This document shows positions 1-11,000 of a DNA stretch of 64,000 nt, one piece after another. Under the pieces are notes generated by a model, which searched no databases, was not told where the DNA came from, and worked only from the letters and a program-made list of their open reading frames with translations. The translations under genes and the position numbers were made by a program. Source of the stretch: Dendrolimus kikuchii (lineage: Eukaryota > Arthropoda > Insecta > Lepidoptera > Lasiocampidae). Location: NCBI GenBank assembly GCA_019925095.2, contig CM034401.1, positions 6,049,838 to 6,113,837 on the forward strand. The letters run 5' to 3'. Each line of letters opens with the position of its first letter. The stretch's first letter is position 1.

Positions 1-434
1 ATGAGCCAGCCTTATGATCACAGGCGGCATGCAAGTTTGTTACAAATTTCTTTGAAGAAACTCTTTGCTAATCGACCCCACAGACTTAATGTTTCAACTC
101 CAAATGGCATAAATATGTAACCCCTTCCTCAGGTTCCATGTTTGCACTGTTTGAGAACTTTTGTAGCAGCACTGGCAGCCTCTAACTCAGTCATTGGAAG
201 ATGTGACAGTGCCAGAGTGTCGATACATCTCGCATACTAAATAACTGGCTGTTCCATCTTCCACGGAATAAGTGATATACTATCCAACTTTTTGCCATAT
301 TCACATACCAAGCCATATGGCCGGTACATTGATGCTGACATAAGTGCGGTGGATGACATCATTGAGGCTGGCATGGCAATAACTTCGGCCAACCATTTTA
401 ACCATTGATTTGTTGTTGTTTTCAAACCTGACAT
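1..434 (-). pseudogene. Degenerate retroelement coding fragment
   Basis: Read on the - strand, a 65-codon open stretch (434 to 237) continues in the same frame through three stops to the window edge. The residues after the first stop include IDTLALSHLP and FMPFGVETLSLWG. These resemble a block often seen in LINE-derived arthropod proteins, of the kind DTLAPSHL followed by VPxxVETLGPWG. The broken frame and absence of splice logic point to a decayed mobile-element fragment rather than a host gene. Family not determined; the match is from memory of the motif. Confidence 0.45.
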
Positions 435-1265
435 TACATAAAATGCTCATGATTCTTACCTAATTCGATTTACTTTATGCTTTAGAGATTTAATAAGAAA
501 CAGATAATTGCACAACAGAATTATTCATCTGGAGGAGGCATAAAGTTTAGTCATTTTAATTCAGAATATAATTGCCTGATTTCTAAGTTTCTGAGTTGTG
601 AACTTCAAATAATTGGTATTTGCTTACCATTCAAAACAGGTGACATGTCTAATTTGTTCACAAATATAATTCCTAACTTTAATTTTCTCTGTCGGACTGA
701 TCATGTTTGCTTCTTATAAACCTGCAAAGAATTGTGAAATCTATCTTATATTTTATTACTGTACGTATAACATCAGTTATTGAGGGAATCTCTTGATGTT
801 TATTGGTTACACTAAAGCGACTCTGTAATGACGACTCAACTGTAGTTACTTTCTAGAGGACCCAGGCCCACCCACTGTTTACATAAAATAAAAATATGTG
901 ATTGTGACGAGTGATTCAGGACTAATTTTAGGGATCAAAAAGAGTTTTTTGTGAAATACTGTATTTCATTCGGGCTGATCATATTATTTATTACTATTAT
1001 AAAACTCGTTTTACCTTAGTCTGTAGTAATCTCAAATATCATAATTAACAATTAACCAGATTAGTTTCTTAGAAAACTCTGCTTGTTTTTCTTCGCGCCA
1101 CAACTCGTAAAACGCAATATCAAAACACAAAGTGACACAAATGTATTGATTGACACTTGAGTTAACGGCGTTGACATTTCACAATACCCCACAAACTACT
1201 ATGGATACTACGTATCATTACACTGACTGACATAATCATTCACAACCTGCATGGCAGTTCACCTA
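435..1265. other. AT-rich stretch without recognised features
   Basis: No coding frame, RNA gene or repeat recognised. Confidence 0.5.
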
Positions 1266-1269
1266 GCAA

Positions 1270-2052
1270 TTCGCCGCTTTTTTTTTCCTTTTTTGCGGCG
1301 ACGGAAAATCCTTAACCGATTTACGCACAAACTGGGCCGTTGCTAGGGGAACGACACGCGGCGGTCGGTGGCGATAACACTGCAGCAATAGTATGCTCTT
1401 GGCAGTGCTCCGTCCGCGATCGACGTCACAGAATAGTGTGGAAGACTCCGAGCGTTGCTACACGAGCGAGCAACCCCAATACCCACTAAAAACCCCCTCC
1501 TCCCTGTCGACCCTGCGCTTTTGTTTGTGTTGGAAAGGCTGAGATTTAGAACATAGTTACGCCCAGTCGATCCAGCGCAATAAAGTGCCTGGAATGTGTC
1601 CTGGGAGAACACACCCCACTTCGTTGTGCGAGGGTAGAAGGTCCTTTGCTCTCCTAGCAAGCTAAAGGCCCCCCTCGGTAAACGAAACCTAACTCAGGGA
1701 GGGAAGTAATGCGCGTACCTGCCTCTCCGGGTGCCAGCTGAAGGCCGGCGACCTCGAGAAGACGCATTAGCACGCGCTGCAGGACTTCTCTTCCTATCGC
1801 GTTCTGCGGCCTCCTTGAGTGACATTACTGTCTCACAAAAAGTAACCGTAGCCCCCCAATTGTCGCCGCTCTGCAGCATGGCCTTGACCAAGTCGCAGAG
1901 CGAATCGATCGGACCTATGCGCGTCTCAAGTTCGAAACGCTGCGGCGCCCATGCGGCGCACTCGACTAGCGTGTGTAACGCCGTGTCGGGCGCGCCGCAC
2001 TGGCGGCAGTCCGGGGAAGGCAAGAAGCCCACAATGCGATACAGATACTTAT
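1270..2052 (-). mobile_element. 3' part of an R1-like LINE (C-terminus and 3' UTR)
   Basis: The - strand frame from 2052 to 1694 encodes the C-terminal zinc knuckle of a non-LTR retrotransposon (CRQCGAPDTALHTLVEC, a CCHC arrangement), then a stretch like AMLQSGDNWGATVTFCETVM and an Arg-rich tail, as in R1-clade LINEs. Below 1694 lies a GC-richer presumed 3' UTR ending near the A/T-run at 1278-1300. This is the downstream half of the element whose reverse transcriptase is at 6270-6790. The gypsy element 2053-6269 separates them, and the part between the RT and the zinc knuckle (roughly 150-200 residues in relatives) is missing. Confidence 0.7.
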
Positions 2053-2206
2053 TGACATAATATAAACGACAAAGCAAGAATCATTGGTTTTATTTCATTA
2101 AAATTTGCAGTAAGAATAACAATGTCAGAATTACTTATAAGTTATTTCTAAACACATCAATGTAGATCTCTATGAAAGTAACAAAGAGTTTTGATAGTAC
2201 ACCACA
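2053..2206 (-). repeat. 3' LTR of gypsy copy 1
   Basis: 154-bp LTR, TG...CA termini on the - strand, paired with 6113-6269. It lies just downstream of the pol stop at 2219. Confidence 0.8.
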
Positions 2207-2218
2207 TTCACCCAGCCG

Positions 2219-5200
2219 TCAGGTTTCATAATCTCTAAACCAAGCTGGGGCTCTCTTTTCCCTCGAGGATCGCCGAGGAGGGGTCGTTGCATTTTCGTTG
2301 TCTATTTGTAAAGTTCCGTCTCCCTCTGTAGTCTCAGAGCGATCCTGAGATTCAAGTTGTTCCTCTCCTAATGGTGGAAGAGGAGCGAGTTGTCTATTTG
2401 ACACTGTAGTTTCGCGCCCATCTGATAATCTCACATATGAGTAAGAAGGGTTAGCTTCTAAAAGCTCCACTTCTTCCACCTCAGAATCGTATTTTGTTTG
2501 CCTCTGATTGTTTCGCATTAATACCGGACCGGGCTGCAAGAGCCACGTTGGTAACGATTCTCCATCGACCGTTCGTCGAGGATGTTTAAAAAATCTTTCA
2601 TGCGGCGTAGCATTAGTAGCCGTACATAATAATGATCTGACAGAATGGAGAGCTGGCGATAAGACATGTTCCCAGTAGGTGACGTCAAGATTCTTCGTCT
2701 TCAGGCATAATTTAATTGTTTTCCATAAGGTACCGTTAAGGCGTTCTACTTGGCCATTTCCTTGTGGATTATATGGCGTGGTACGACTACAAGCAATACC
2801 ATTTGATACTAAGTAAGACCGCAATTCATTAGACATAAAAGCAGATCCGCGGTCCGAATGAATATATTGAGGAGCACCGAAAGTAAGGAATAAATCCTTT
2901 AGGCATTTCATGACTGTGGCTGCTGACAAATCTTTACATGGATAGGCGAAAGGGAACCTAGAATACTCATCTATCATCGTTAAAATGTAACGCGTGCTAG
3001 TAGTAGAAGGTAGGGGTCCTTTAAAATCAATATTTAGTCGTTCAAAAGGTGCAGTGGCTTTAATAAGAGTTCCATGGTTTCTAACAAATCTAGGTTTGAT
3101 TTCGGCACATATACGACAATCTGATGTCATTCGTTTAATGTCATCTACCGAGTATGGTAGATTTTTGGAACGCACCCAATGTGTCATTCGCACTATACCC
3201 GGGTGTCCTAAAATATTATGTAGTTCGTTCAGACTTCTTGTGGTTGTGCTCGAACATACACGGGATAAAGCATCGGCTGTAACGTTTTGCTTACCCGGAC
3301 GATATATTATATCATATTTGTAATTTGATAGCTCGAGGCGCCACCTTTCTATCTTTTCGTTTTTAATTTTACTATTATGAGACTGGTTAAACATGAATGA
3401 AACTGACCGTTGATCTGTTATCAACAGAAAGTGTCTCCCGATGAGATAGTGTCGCCATTTCCTCAAGGATTCTACCACAGCGCATGCTTCCTTTTCAATT
3501 GAGGAATGTCGACGTTCTGAGTCATTTAAGGAACGAGAGAAGAAAGCTACCGGACGACCGTTCTGTGAGAGAGAAGCCGCGATAGAGTGCTCAGAGGCAT
3601 CAGTCTCTACGGTAAATGTCTCATTCGGATTGATGACAGTTAAAGCAGATTTCAGTATATCTGATTTTAATTTCTGAAAACAATTAATTGCAGTTTCATT
3701 TAAAGGAAACTCGGTCACTCTTGTTAGAGGGTTGATCTTTTCCGAGAAATTTTTAATCCATTTAGAATAGTGTGCAAACATGCCGAGAGCTCGTTTAAGA
3801 GATTGTGAGTCTATAGGAATTGGTAAGCTCATTAGGGGACGTAGGCGTTCTTCGTCTGGTTGAATTGAGTTGTCAGCAATTTTATAGCCTAGCAATTTTA
3901 CGGATTCTTGTCCGTATACACACTTCTCTTCATTTAGTGTGAGATTATACTTCGTCGCAGCCTCTTTAAATTGTTTTAGGTTATGGTCATGTTCATCCTT
4001 TGTTTTACCACAGACTGTGACGTCATCGAGGTACGCATAAGTGCCCATCAATTTTTCTTTACAAATAATATGCTGTAGTGTTCTTTGGAAAGCAGCAACT
4101 CCGTTGGTAACTCCAAATGGTATCCTAGTAAATTGGTACAAATTTCCGCATGCTTCAAAGGCTGTGTATTTCCTTTCGCTCGTCAAAATTGGTACCTGAT
4201 GGTAAGCACTTTTTAGATCAATTTGGCTGAAAAAATTATTTTCTGCTACCTTCGAAACTATTGATTCTATATTAGGCAACGGATATGCATCCAGTTCGGT
4301 AAATCTGTTTATTGTTAGCGAATAGTCAATGACGAGACGTTTACGATGTGTCGTACCTCCAGTGACCAAGACTTGAGCTCTCCAAGGTGAGTTACTAGGT
4401 TCGATAACACGATCCTTTAGAAGTTTAGCGACCTCCTCTTTTATAAATTGACTGTCCGATTCAGAATATTTTCTTGATTTTATAGCAATGGGTTTCACGT
4501 TCAATGAAAGGTTGGAAAAAAGTGAAACAGGGGGCACCATAGCCGCCGCAACATTACAAATTTTTAAAGTTTTCGCTGGGCCACCAAACTCAATCTCTAC
4601 GAACGAATGACTCTGTAAAATATCGTGTCCAATAATGACGTCAGCGCAAAGATCCTTTTTTTTTTTTTTTTTTTTATTGCAGGAGTTCAGCAGACAGGCA
4701 GACGGCCCACTTGGTGGAAAGCGGTTACCATCGCCTATGGACATTTGCAACACCAAAGGTGCTACAAATGCGCTGCTACTCTCTTAAAGGAGACTGGAAC
4801 CTGGTCATTAATGCCGGAACACAACACAAGGTTGTTATGGCGGCATACTCTAGACCAGGGGTGGTCGCCATCCAGTCGAGCAAATACTCTACCACCTGGC
4901 TGTGGGTTGTTTAGTCGCCTCTTACGACAGGCCGCCGGGCCGCAGGAAATTGTATTCTTTCTCCGTTCCTGCACGGATATAATCCTCTAAGATATATAAA
5001 GGCTTATGTTTGTAGATGTGTTCATTCAGTTTTATAGTTGCAGTGCAATATCCATCCACATGTGTAGAATTTTTCTTTGAAGCCAAAGTTATTGTTTCTT
5101 TCCATGGATAACGTTTTAGACTTAGTAACTGAGCGAAATCCTTGTTGATAAAACTCGTTGAACTTCCGCTATCTATCAAAGCATCAGCTTTATTATTATT

Positions 5201-6076
5201 GACAGTAATAGATACCGTACTTCTTCGCAGACTAGCTGGCGATGCTGCTAGAATTGCTGACAGGCTTTCATCGCATGACTCTACTATGGCATTATTAACC
5301 GGCTTAATCGTCGTATCGCTACTTCTACAAGCTTTTGCAAAATGGCCCTTCTTTTCACAAATTTGACAAGTGGCACGGAATGCTGGGCATTTAATTCTTT
5401 GGTGAACGTATCCACCGCAGAAAAAGCAGCGCCTGCGTGATGGCGTTGCAGTTAGATTCGGACTGTTGCTCTGTAGACTAATATCTTCGAGCTGATTTAG
5501 GTCCATAGCAGAATGTGCAGGGTTGCTTTTGAAATCATTCGAATTCTTCTCAGCCATTTCAAGAGACGTCGCCTGATTATAAGCCTCTTCTAAACTTATT
5601 TCTAGGTTTTCCAGCAGCTTTTGTCGAATTCTTTGAGAATGTATACCAGCGATAAAAGCATCACGCACATATTCGTTTCTATATTCTTCGGCAGTGACAG
5701 ATTTAAAATTACAGTTGAAGGACAATAGTCGTAAATTTCGTAAGAAATCTCCCACTGTCTCTTCAGGTTTTTGCTTGGCAGAAGTCAACAAGAATCGAGC
5801 ATGAATTTCATTTTTAGGCTTTAGGTAAATGTCGTCTAATATTTTTATAGCTTTCGCGTAGTCTTTATACTCTCTTATGAATGAGTATATATTTGGAGAT
5901 ATATTGTTAAGCAATATGTTCAGTTTAGTGCTATCGGATACCTGATCGTCCTTATTCTCGATAGCAAGATAGTTCTCGAACGTCTCTTTCCAGTGACAGT
6001 ATTTTAAATCTGCGGCTGGGGTACCAGGATCCGTGTCAAATTTATCTGGTCTAAGTAATCGCGCTAATGAAGCCAT
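2219..6076 (-). pseudogene. gag-pol polyprotein of gypsy copy 1, split by insertion
   Basis: The frame runs 6076-4982, is interrupted, and resumes 4655-2219; the two coding parts together have the same length as the other copy (3528 nt). Order of domains: gag with two CCHC knuckles (CFFCGGYVHQRIKC, CQICEKKGHFAKAC), aspartic protease (DSGSS), reverse transcriptase with YLDD, RNase H (ETDASE), integrase zinc finger (H-H-C-C) and DDE core (NIDFKG, SDRGSAF, GNGQVERLNGTLW). Retrotransposon replication protein. It cannot give a full polyprotein because of the insert, although the pol part remains open. Confidence 0.85.
4657..4981 (-). mobile_element. Short poly(A) retroposon inserted in gypsy gag-pol
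   Basis: The + strand shows a run of 20 T (4656-4675) followed by a roughly 300-bp repeat whose core recurs at 8799-9045 and 20083-20322. The site is flanked by ATCCT on both sides (4652-4656 and 4982-4986). The uninterrupted gypsy copy has this site intact near 11038-11046, so the insertion is certain. No coding capacity. It could be a SINE or a 5'-truncated LINE tail; the family is not named here. Confidence 0.85.
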
Positions 6077-6112
6077 TTTATTTTTACTGCGTTTTTATTT
6101 AATGAAATAAAT

Positions 6113-6269
6113 TGACATAATATAATAAACGACAAACCAAGAATCATTGGTTTTATTTCATTAATATTTGCAGTACGAATAACAATGTCAGAATTACTTA
6201 TAAGTTATTTCTAAACACATCAATGTAGATCTCTATGAAAGTAACAAAGAGTTTTGATAGTACACCACA
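6113..6269 (-). repeat. 5' LTR of gypsy copy 1
   Basis: 157-bp repeat matching 2053-2206 with a few differences, with TG...CA termini on the - strand. The element start codon follows at 6076. Confidence 0.8.
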
Positions 6270-6790
6270 CCCCCCACGTTGGAAAGCAGCCTCGAGAGTG
6301 CGCCCGCGGATTTGACGAGTTTGGGAACTAGCTGCTCAAAGTGCGCTTTGAACAGCCATTTCCCATTAAGAACTAGCCCCAGATATTTCATCTGGGGCCC
6401 TACTCTAATGGCCACCCCTTGGACCGAAACGGTCAAGTCCGCGGGGGGATTGCGAAATTTCCTATGGAACATGATAGCCTCCGTTTTCGCGGGGGAGTCT
6501 CTCAAGCCCAGCCTAGCTATTCGATCTACGACAATCGCCAACCCGGCGTTGGCGACGTCCACGGATTTCGCAAATGACGCAGCGCGTGCCGTGAGTAGGG
6601 TGTCGTCCGCAAAGCAGATCAGCCCTACCCCGGGCAAGACCGGAACCCGAAGGATCCAGTCATAACCTACGTTCCAAAGAATCGGCCCGAGGACCGACCC
6701 CTGGGAACGCCGCACGCGACGCGTCGGCAAGTCGCCGCTTGTTGCAACCTGGTATTGGGTCTAGCCATGGACCTCTATAATACTAGCAGC
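6270..6790 (-). mobile_element. Reverse transcriptase part of the R1-like LINE
   Basis: The - strand frame encodes RT motifs SQGSVLGPILWN and LICFADDTLL (the catalytic FADD box), then KTEAIMF and YLGLVLNGKW, typical of R1-clade elements. It is 5'-truncated (a stop lies near 6765) and ends at SNVGG, where the gypsy LTR begins. The C-terminus reappears at 2052. Dead copy. Confidence 0.75.
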
Positions 6791-7056
6791 CACTGCAGAA
6801 TATACTGTAGGATAGTAAATGAGCTTTTTATGATGTATTCATATTATTTTAAGTGGTAAATCGCGGACGTGACCTCGAACGTTCGGACGTCCTAAAGCAA
6901 TCTGGAGAGTGTGTTACGGTTCAGGTGTGCACGGTTTTCGTTCGTGTTCGTCAGTCGCGGCTAACGGACACGTCTCGTAATGTGTGGATACCGTTAAAGA
7001 CCTAGATAGGGCGCGTTCCTCAATTATTTCACAACGCCCAAAATACTCCGTCTGCC
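6791..7056. other. Unassigned stretch
   Basis: No gene or repeat recognised. It is richer in CG dinucleotides than the surroundings and could hold promoter sequence for the + strand gene, but no core promoter element was seen. Confidence 0.3.
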
Positions 7057-7451
7057 GTTCCACATGGCGACCACGGTCGCTATGATCGTAGCGAAAATGT
7101 CACTAATGACGTCATTATTTTCGAACACACAGCGCTCACATCGACCCATATCAAGAGGTGGGTCGAAGTGGGCGTTGACCACAGAGCATTATAAAACTAC
7201 TTTTAAGCGCGGTAAAACGTACTTTTATTATGTATACAAGTCGCTAAAACTTAAGAAAATATTACAGAGCATTAATTCTCTATCGATTGATATTGAAAAA
7301 GGCACGCTTTTCAAATCAACCAATGACATTTGTCTATTTCGTGGTTAATTAAATTAACGCTCTATAATCCATTCCACTAGAGTTTATTTTTGTAACGACC
7401 GCAAGAAAGTGGAACGGGAAAAATCGCGGTCGTGAATATGGTTGTTGTGAG
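7057..7451. mobile_element. Non-autonomous DNA element (MITE-like), copy 1
   Basis: Bounded by inverted GTTCCACA ends, with imperfect inverted repeats inside (CGACCACGGTCG near the left end, CGCGGTCGTGAA near the right). A second copy in opposite orientation lies at 49293-49612. Homology extends about 20 bp past the left end, so the true terminus may lie further out. It contains a palindromic TGACGTCA near 7106. Confidence 0.6.
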
Positions 7452-7959
7452 TCTCCTGTGGAACGTAGCCATAATATTTGACTTTGGACATCACTTATTG
7501 TTAATGTCACAGTCTTGCCATCAAACTGTCAAAAAATACGGATTTCGATTTCTAAATCCTCGGCAAGTCGTACGTGCCGAATAAATTTAATTTTAATTAT
7601 TATTTATACTAGCTTTACAGCAAGTAAGTTTATAACTATAATAATTTTCATATAATGTTCCCTGTTTAACAAAGTCCTTATTATACATTGATGAAATTTT
7701 AATTTTAAATCATATTACATAATCCTATGTTTTCATCTATGTTATAGAGTATCCTTTTCATAAATTATATCATTTTTAAATAAAATTTTGTATCAAGCGT
7801 TTTTTTAATCATTTTACTGAGTAATTTGTCTTAATTTTTTTATATAGTTGTTGTTTTTAAGGTTATACGCATTTTTGCTTAATTGTTTAGAACCGAATAG
7901 GACTGTGGGTTTGAAGATAATTTACGATCTTAATTTATAAATTAAATTTGGATTTCAGA
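7452..7959 (+). other. Upstream region of ATP synthase delta gene
   Basis: AT-rich. The coding exon at 7959 begins right after an AG acceptor, so at least one 5' non-coding exon must lie upstream. A donor-like GTAAGT at 7624 could end it. Inference only. Confidence 0.35.
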
Positions 7960-8076
7960 ATGGCATTGGCATTCCGTGGTACATTGAGAACCCTAGCAAA
8001 AAGGCTTCAAGTCCGTACTTATGCTGAAGCAGCTAAAGGTGATGAAATGGCTCTCACATTTGCTGCAGGAAATAAG
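7960..8076 (+). CDS. ATPsyndelta: ATPsyndelta coding exon 1
   Basis: 39 codons: presequence and start of the mature protein. The ATG lies one base after the TTTCAG acceptor; the exon ends GGAAATAAG before GTTTGT. Phase 0 out. Confidence 0.93.
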
Positions 8077-11000
8077 GTTTGTCACATTTTAAACTTAAGT
8101 TTAAAGTATGGAACTACAAATTATGGTGTCAATGGTTGAGTGGTTTAGCCTTTACCTACATAACTCATTCTAATACCAGGTTTGATTTCTGGTTTTAACT
8201 AAGTTGATAAATGAGCTATTAAACCATGTACACAATAAACACTGGTCTGGGTGTCTGAGATCAACCTTAGAGTTGTCCATTCTATAATAATCATAAAACA
8301 GGTGTAACATGCTTAACTTCAGAATTTATTATGATGTGTATTTGACTGCTGAATATTTGAATCATTTTAAAATATAAAAAAAATGAGTGTATACTTGATA
8401 ATATAGTTTTATTATAGCTATAAGTATAAACAATAAAAATCTTATTTGCATTGTCATTTAATTGCAATGGCCCTGTGTTTTTTGGCTGTGTATTGGCCAT
8501 GTATCTCACATAATTCAAAAATTGTGGTCTGAAAGAACTTGTGACCATTTATAAGTCTGTAGGTTAAAAATATTTTTTTAGCTGACTCGTCACTTCTCAA
8601 GTTTTAATAAATTGACAATGTAAAGAGCCAGTTTTATTCTCCACAATAAGAGGGCTAATGAACGAAATACCATAATCATTTATTGGAATAAAAAGTATCT
8701 TAATTAAAGTTATGACTGGTGCTATTGCCATCTATGTAGGTCCTTCCCTATGGACTTACAATTGAAACTACTTAAACCAAATGCCAGGTGGTGAGGTATT
8801 TTGCCAGGTGGTAGTGTATTTTCCTGACTGGATGGCTATCACCCCTGATCTAGAGTATGCCACCATAACAACCTTGATTTATGGTCCGGCATTAGTGACC
8901 AGGTTCCAGTGTCCCTTAAGAGAACAGCAGCTCATTTGTAGCACCTTTGGTGTTGCAAATGTCCATAGGTGATAGTAACCTCTTTCCATCAAGTGGGATG
9001 TGTGTCTGTCTGCTGAACTCATGCAATAAAAAAAAACAATAAAAACCATGCAGAGTGGCATTGTCGCACTCAGACAGTCGCTCGAACTGACAATGATGCA
9101 TCATGCATCATTTACAGCCAGCCTAACTTGCCTTTATAATGTCAGAGAGAGTGAATAATATTATAAGACAAGTTCAAATATGCAATATAAATACTTAAAA
9201 ACTGTTAAAAACTCAAGCAAATCTAGTTAACATAGTTATTCCTGATGATGTAGGAATTCCGGTGGTATAGGATTCAAATCTCATATCTGCTTGTTTCTTT
9301 TCTGATGTTCTTTTTTAGTTTAGATTTTTATTTTGACCCACTTGACTTAACCCAGGATTTAAGGCAAACATTTAAATTCTGTGTTTATTTGCTGATGTTA
9401 TTATTCACTGAAAATTTTTCTTTGTCAGGTGTTTTACGACAAAGTAGTTGTAAAACAGGTTGATGTGCCATCTTTTAGTGGGTCTTTTGGTATCTTGCCT
9501 AAACATGTGCCCACACTTGGTAAGTGTGCATTTTTTATTTTTTTGGTGATATAGTCTGATAGTGTGTTGAGAAAAATTAAAATAAACTTTTCATTGTACA
9601 ATCAAACAGGAAGCTAGTCTCTAATTAGAGCAAGTCATTTAAAAGATAAATTATTATTTTGAGTGCTTTTAAGTTATTTAGGCCTTCAAATAAATAAATA
9701 TATATATTTAAGGCAAATTGACAGCTGTCATTGTCTTAAAAAATGATAATAAAGTGTGGTGTACTATCAAAACTCTTTTGTAACTTTCATAGAGATACTA
9801 CATTTATGTATTTAGAAATAACTTATAAGTTATTCTGACATTGTTATTCATACTGCAAATTTTAATGAAATAAAACCAATAATCTTGGTTTTGTCGTTTA
9901 TTATATTATGTCAATTTATTTCATTAATTAAAACGCAGTAAAAATAAAATGGCTTCATTAGCGCGATTACTTAGACCAGAAAAGTTTGACACGGATCCTG
10001 GTACTCCAGCCGCAGATTTAAAATACCGTCACTGGAAAGAGACGTTCGAGAACTATCTTGGTATCGAGACTAAGGATGATCAGGTACCCGATAGCACTAA
10101 ACTTAAAATATTGCTTAACAACATATCTCCAAATATATACTCATTCGTAAGAGAAAGTAAAGAGTACGCGAAGGCTATAAAAATATTAGACGACATTTAC
10201 CTAAAGCCTAAAAACGAAATTCATGCTAGATTCTTGTTGACTTCTGCCAAGCAGAAACCGGAAGAGACAGTGGGAGATTTCTTACGAAATTTACAACAAT
10301 TATCCTTCAACTGTAATTTTAAATCCGTCACTGCCGAAGAATATAGAAACGAATATGTACGTGATGCTTTTATCGCTGGTATACATTCTCAAAGAATTCG
10401 ACAAAGGCTGCTGGAAAACCTAGAAATAAGTTTAGAAGAGGCTTATAATCAGGCGATGTCTCTGGAAATGGCTGAGAAGAATTCGAATGATTTCAAAAGC
10501 AACCCTACGAATTCTGCTATGGAACTCAATCAGCTTGAAGATATCAGTCTACAGAGGAACAGTCCTAATCTAGCTGCAACGCCATCTCGCAAACGTTGCT
10601 TTTTCTGTGGTGGAAACCTTCACCAGAGAATTAAATGCCCAGCATTTCGTGCCACATGCCAAATTTGTGAAAAGAAAGGCCATTTTGCTAAAGTTTGTAG
10701 AAGCAGCGATACTACGATTAAGCCGTTTAATAATGCCATAGTAGAGTCATGCGATGAAAGCCTGTCAGCAATTTTAGCAGCATCGCCACCTAGTCTACGA
10801 AGAAGTACGGTATCTATTACTGTCAACAACCATAAAGCTGATGCTTTGATAGACAGCGGAAGTTCAACGAGTTTTATCAACAAGGGTTTCGCTCAGTTAC
10901 TAAATTTAAAACGCTATCCCTGGAAAGAAACAGTAACTTTGGCTTCAAAGAAAAATTCTACACATGTGGATGGATATTGTACTGCAACTATAGAACTGAA

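Larger units (their letters stand above)
2053..6269 (-). mobile_element. Ty3/gypsy LTR retrotransposon, copy 1 (disrupted)
   Basis: Complete-length LTR element on the - strand with short LTRs at both ends (6113-6269 and 2053-2206). Each LTR begins TGTGGTGTA and ends ATGTCA. One gag-pol frame lies between them and is interrupted by a poly(A) retroposon at 4657-4981. No envelope frame is present. Flanks differ (no target-site duplication seen), which agrees with a deletion in the R1-like LINE it sits in. Clade is uncertain; the short LTRs and the single gag-pol frame suggest a mag-like group. Confidence 0.85.

Noticed and set aside
1343..1660. 105-codon - strand open frame
   Set aside because: Lies in the presumed 3' UTR of the R1-like LINE and shows no domain.
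7064..7348. 94-codon + strand open frame
   Set aside because: Entirely inside the MITE-like element; the second copy of that element does not keep it.
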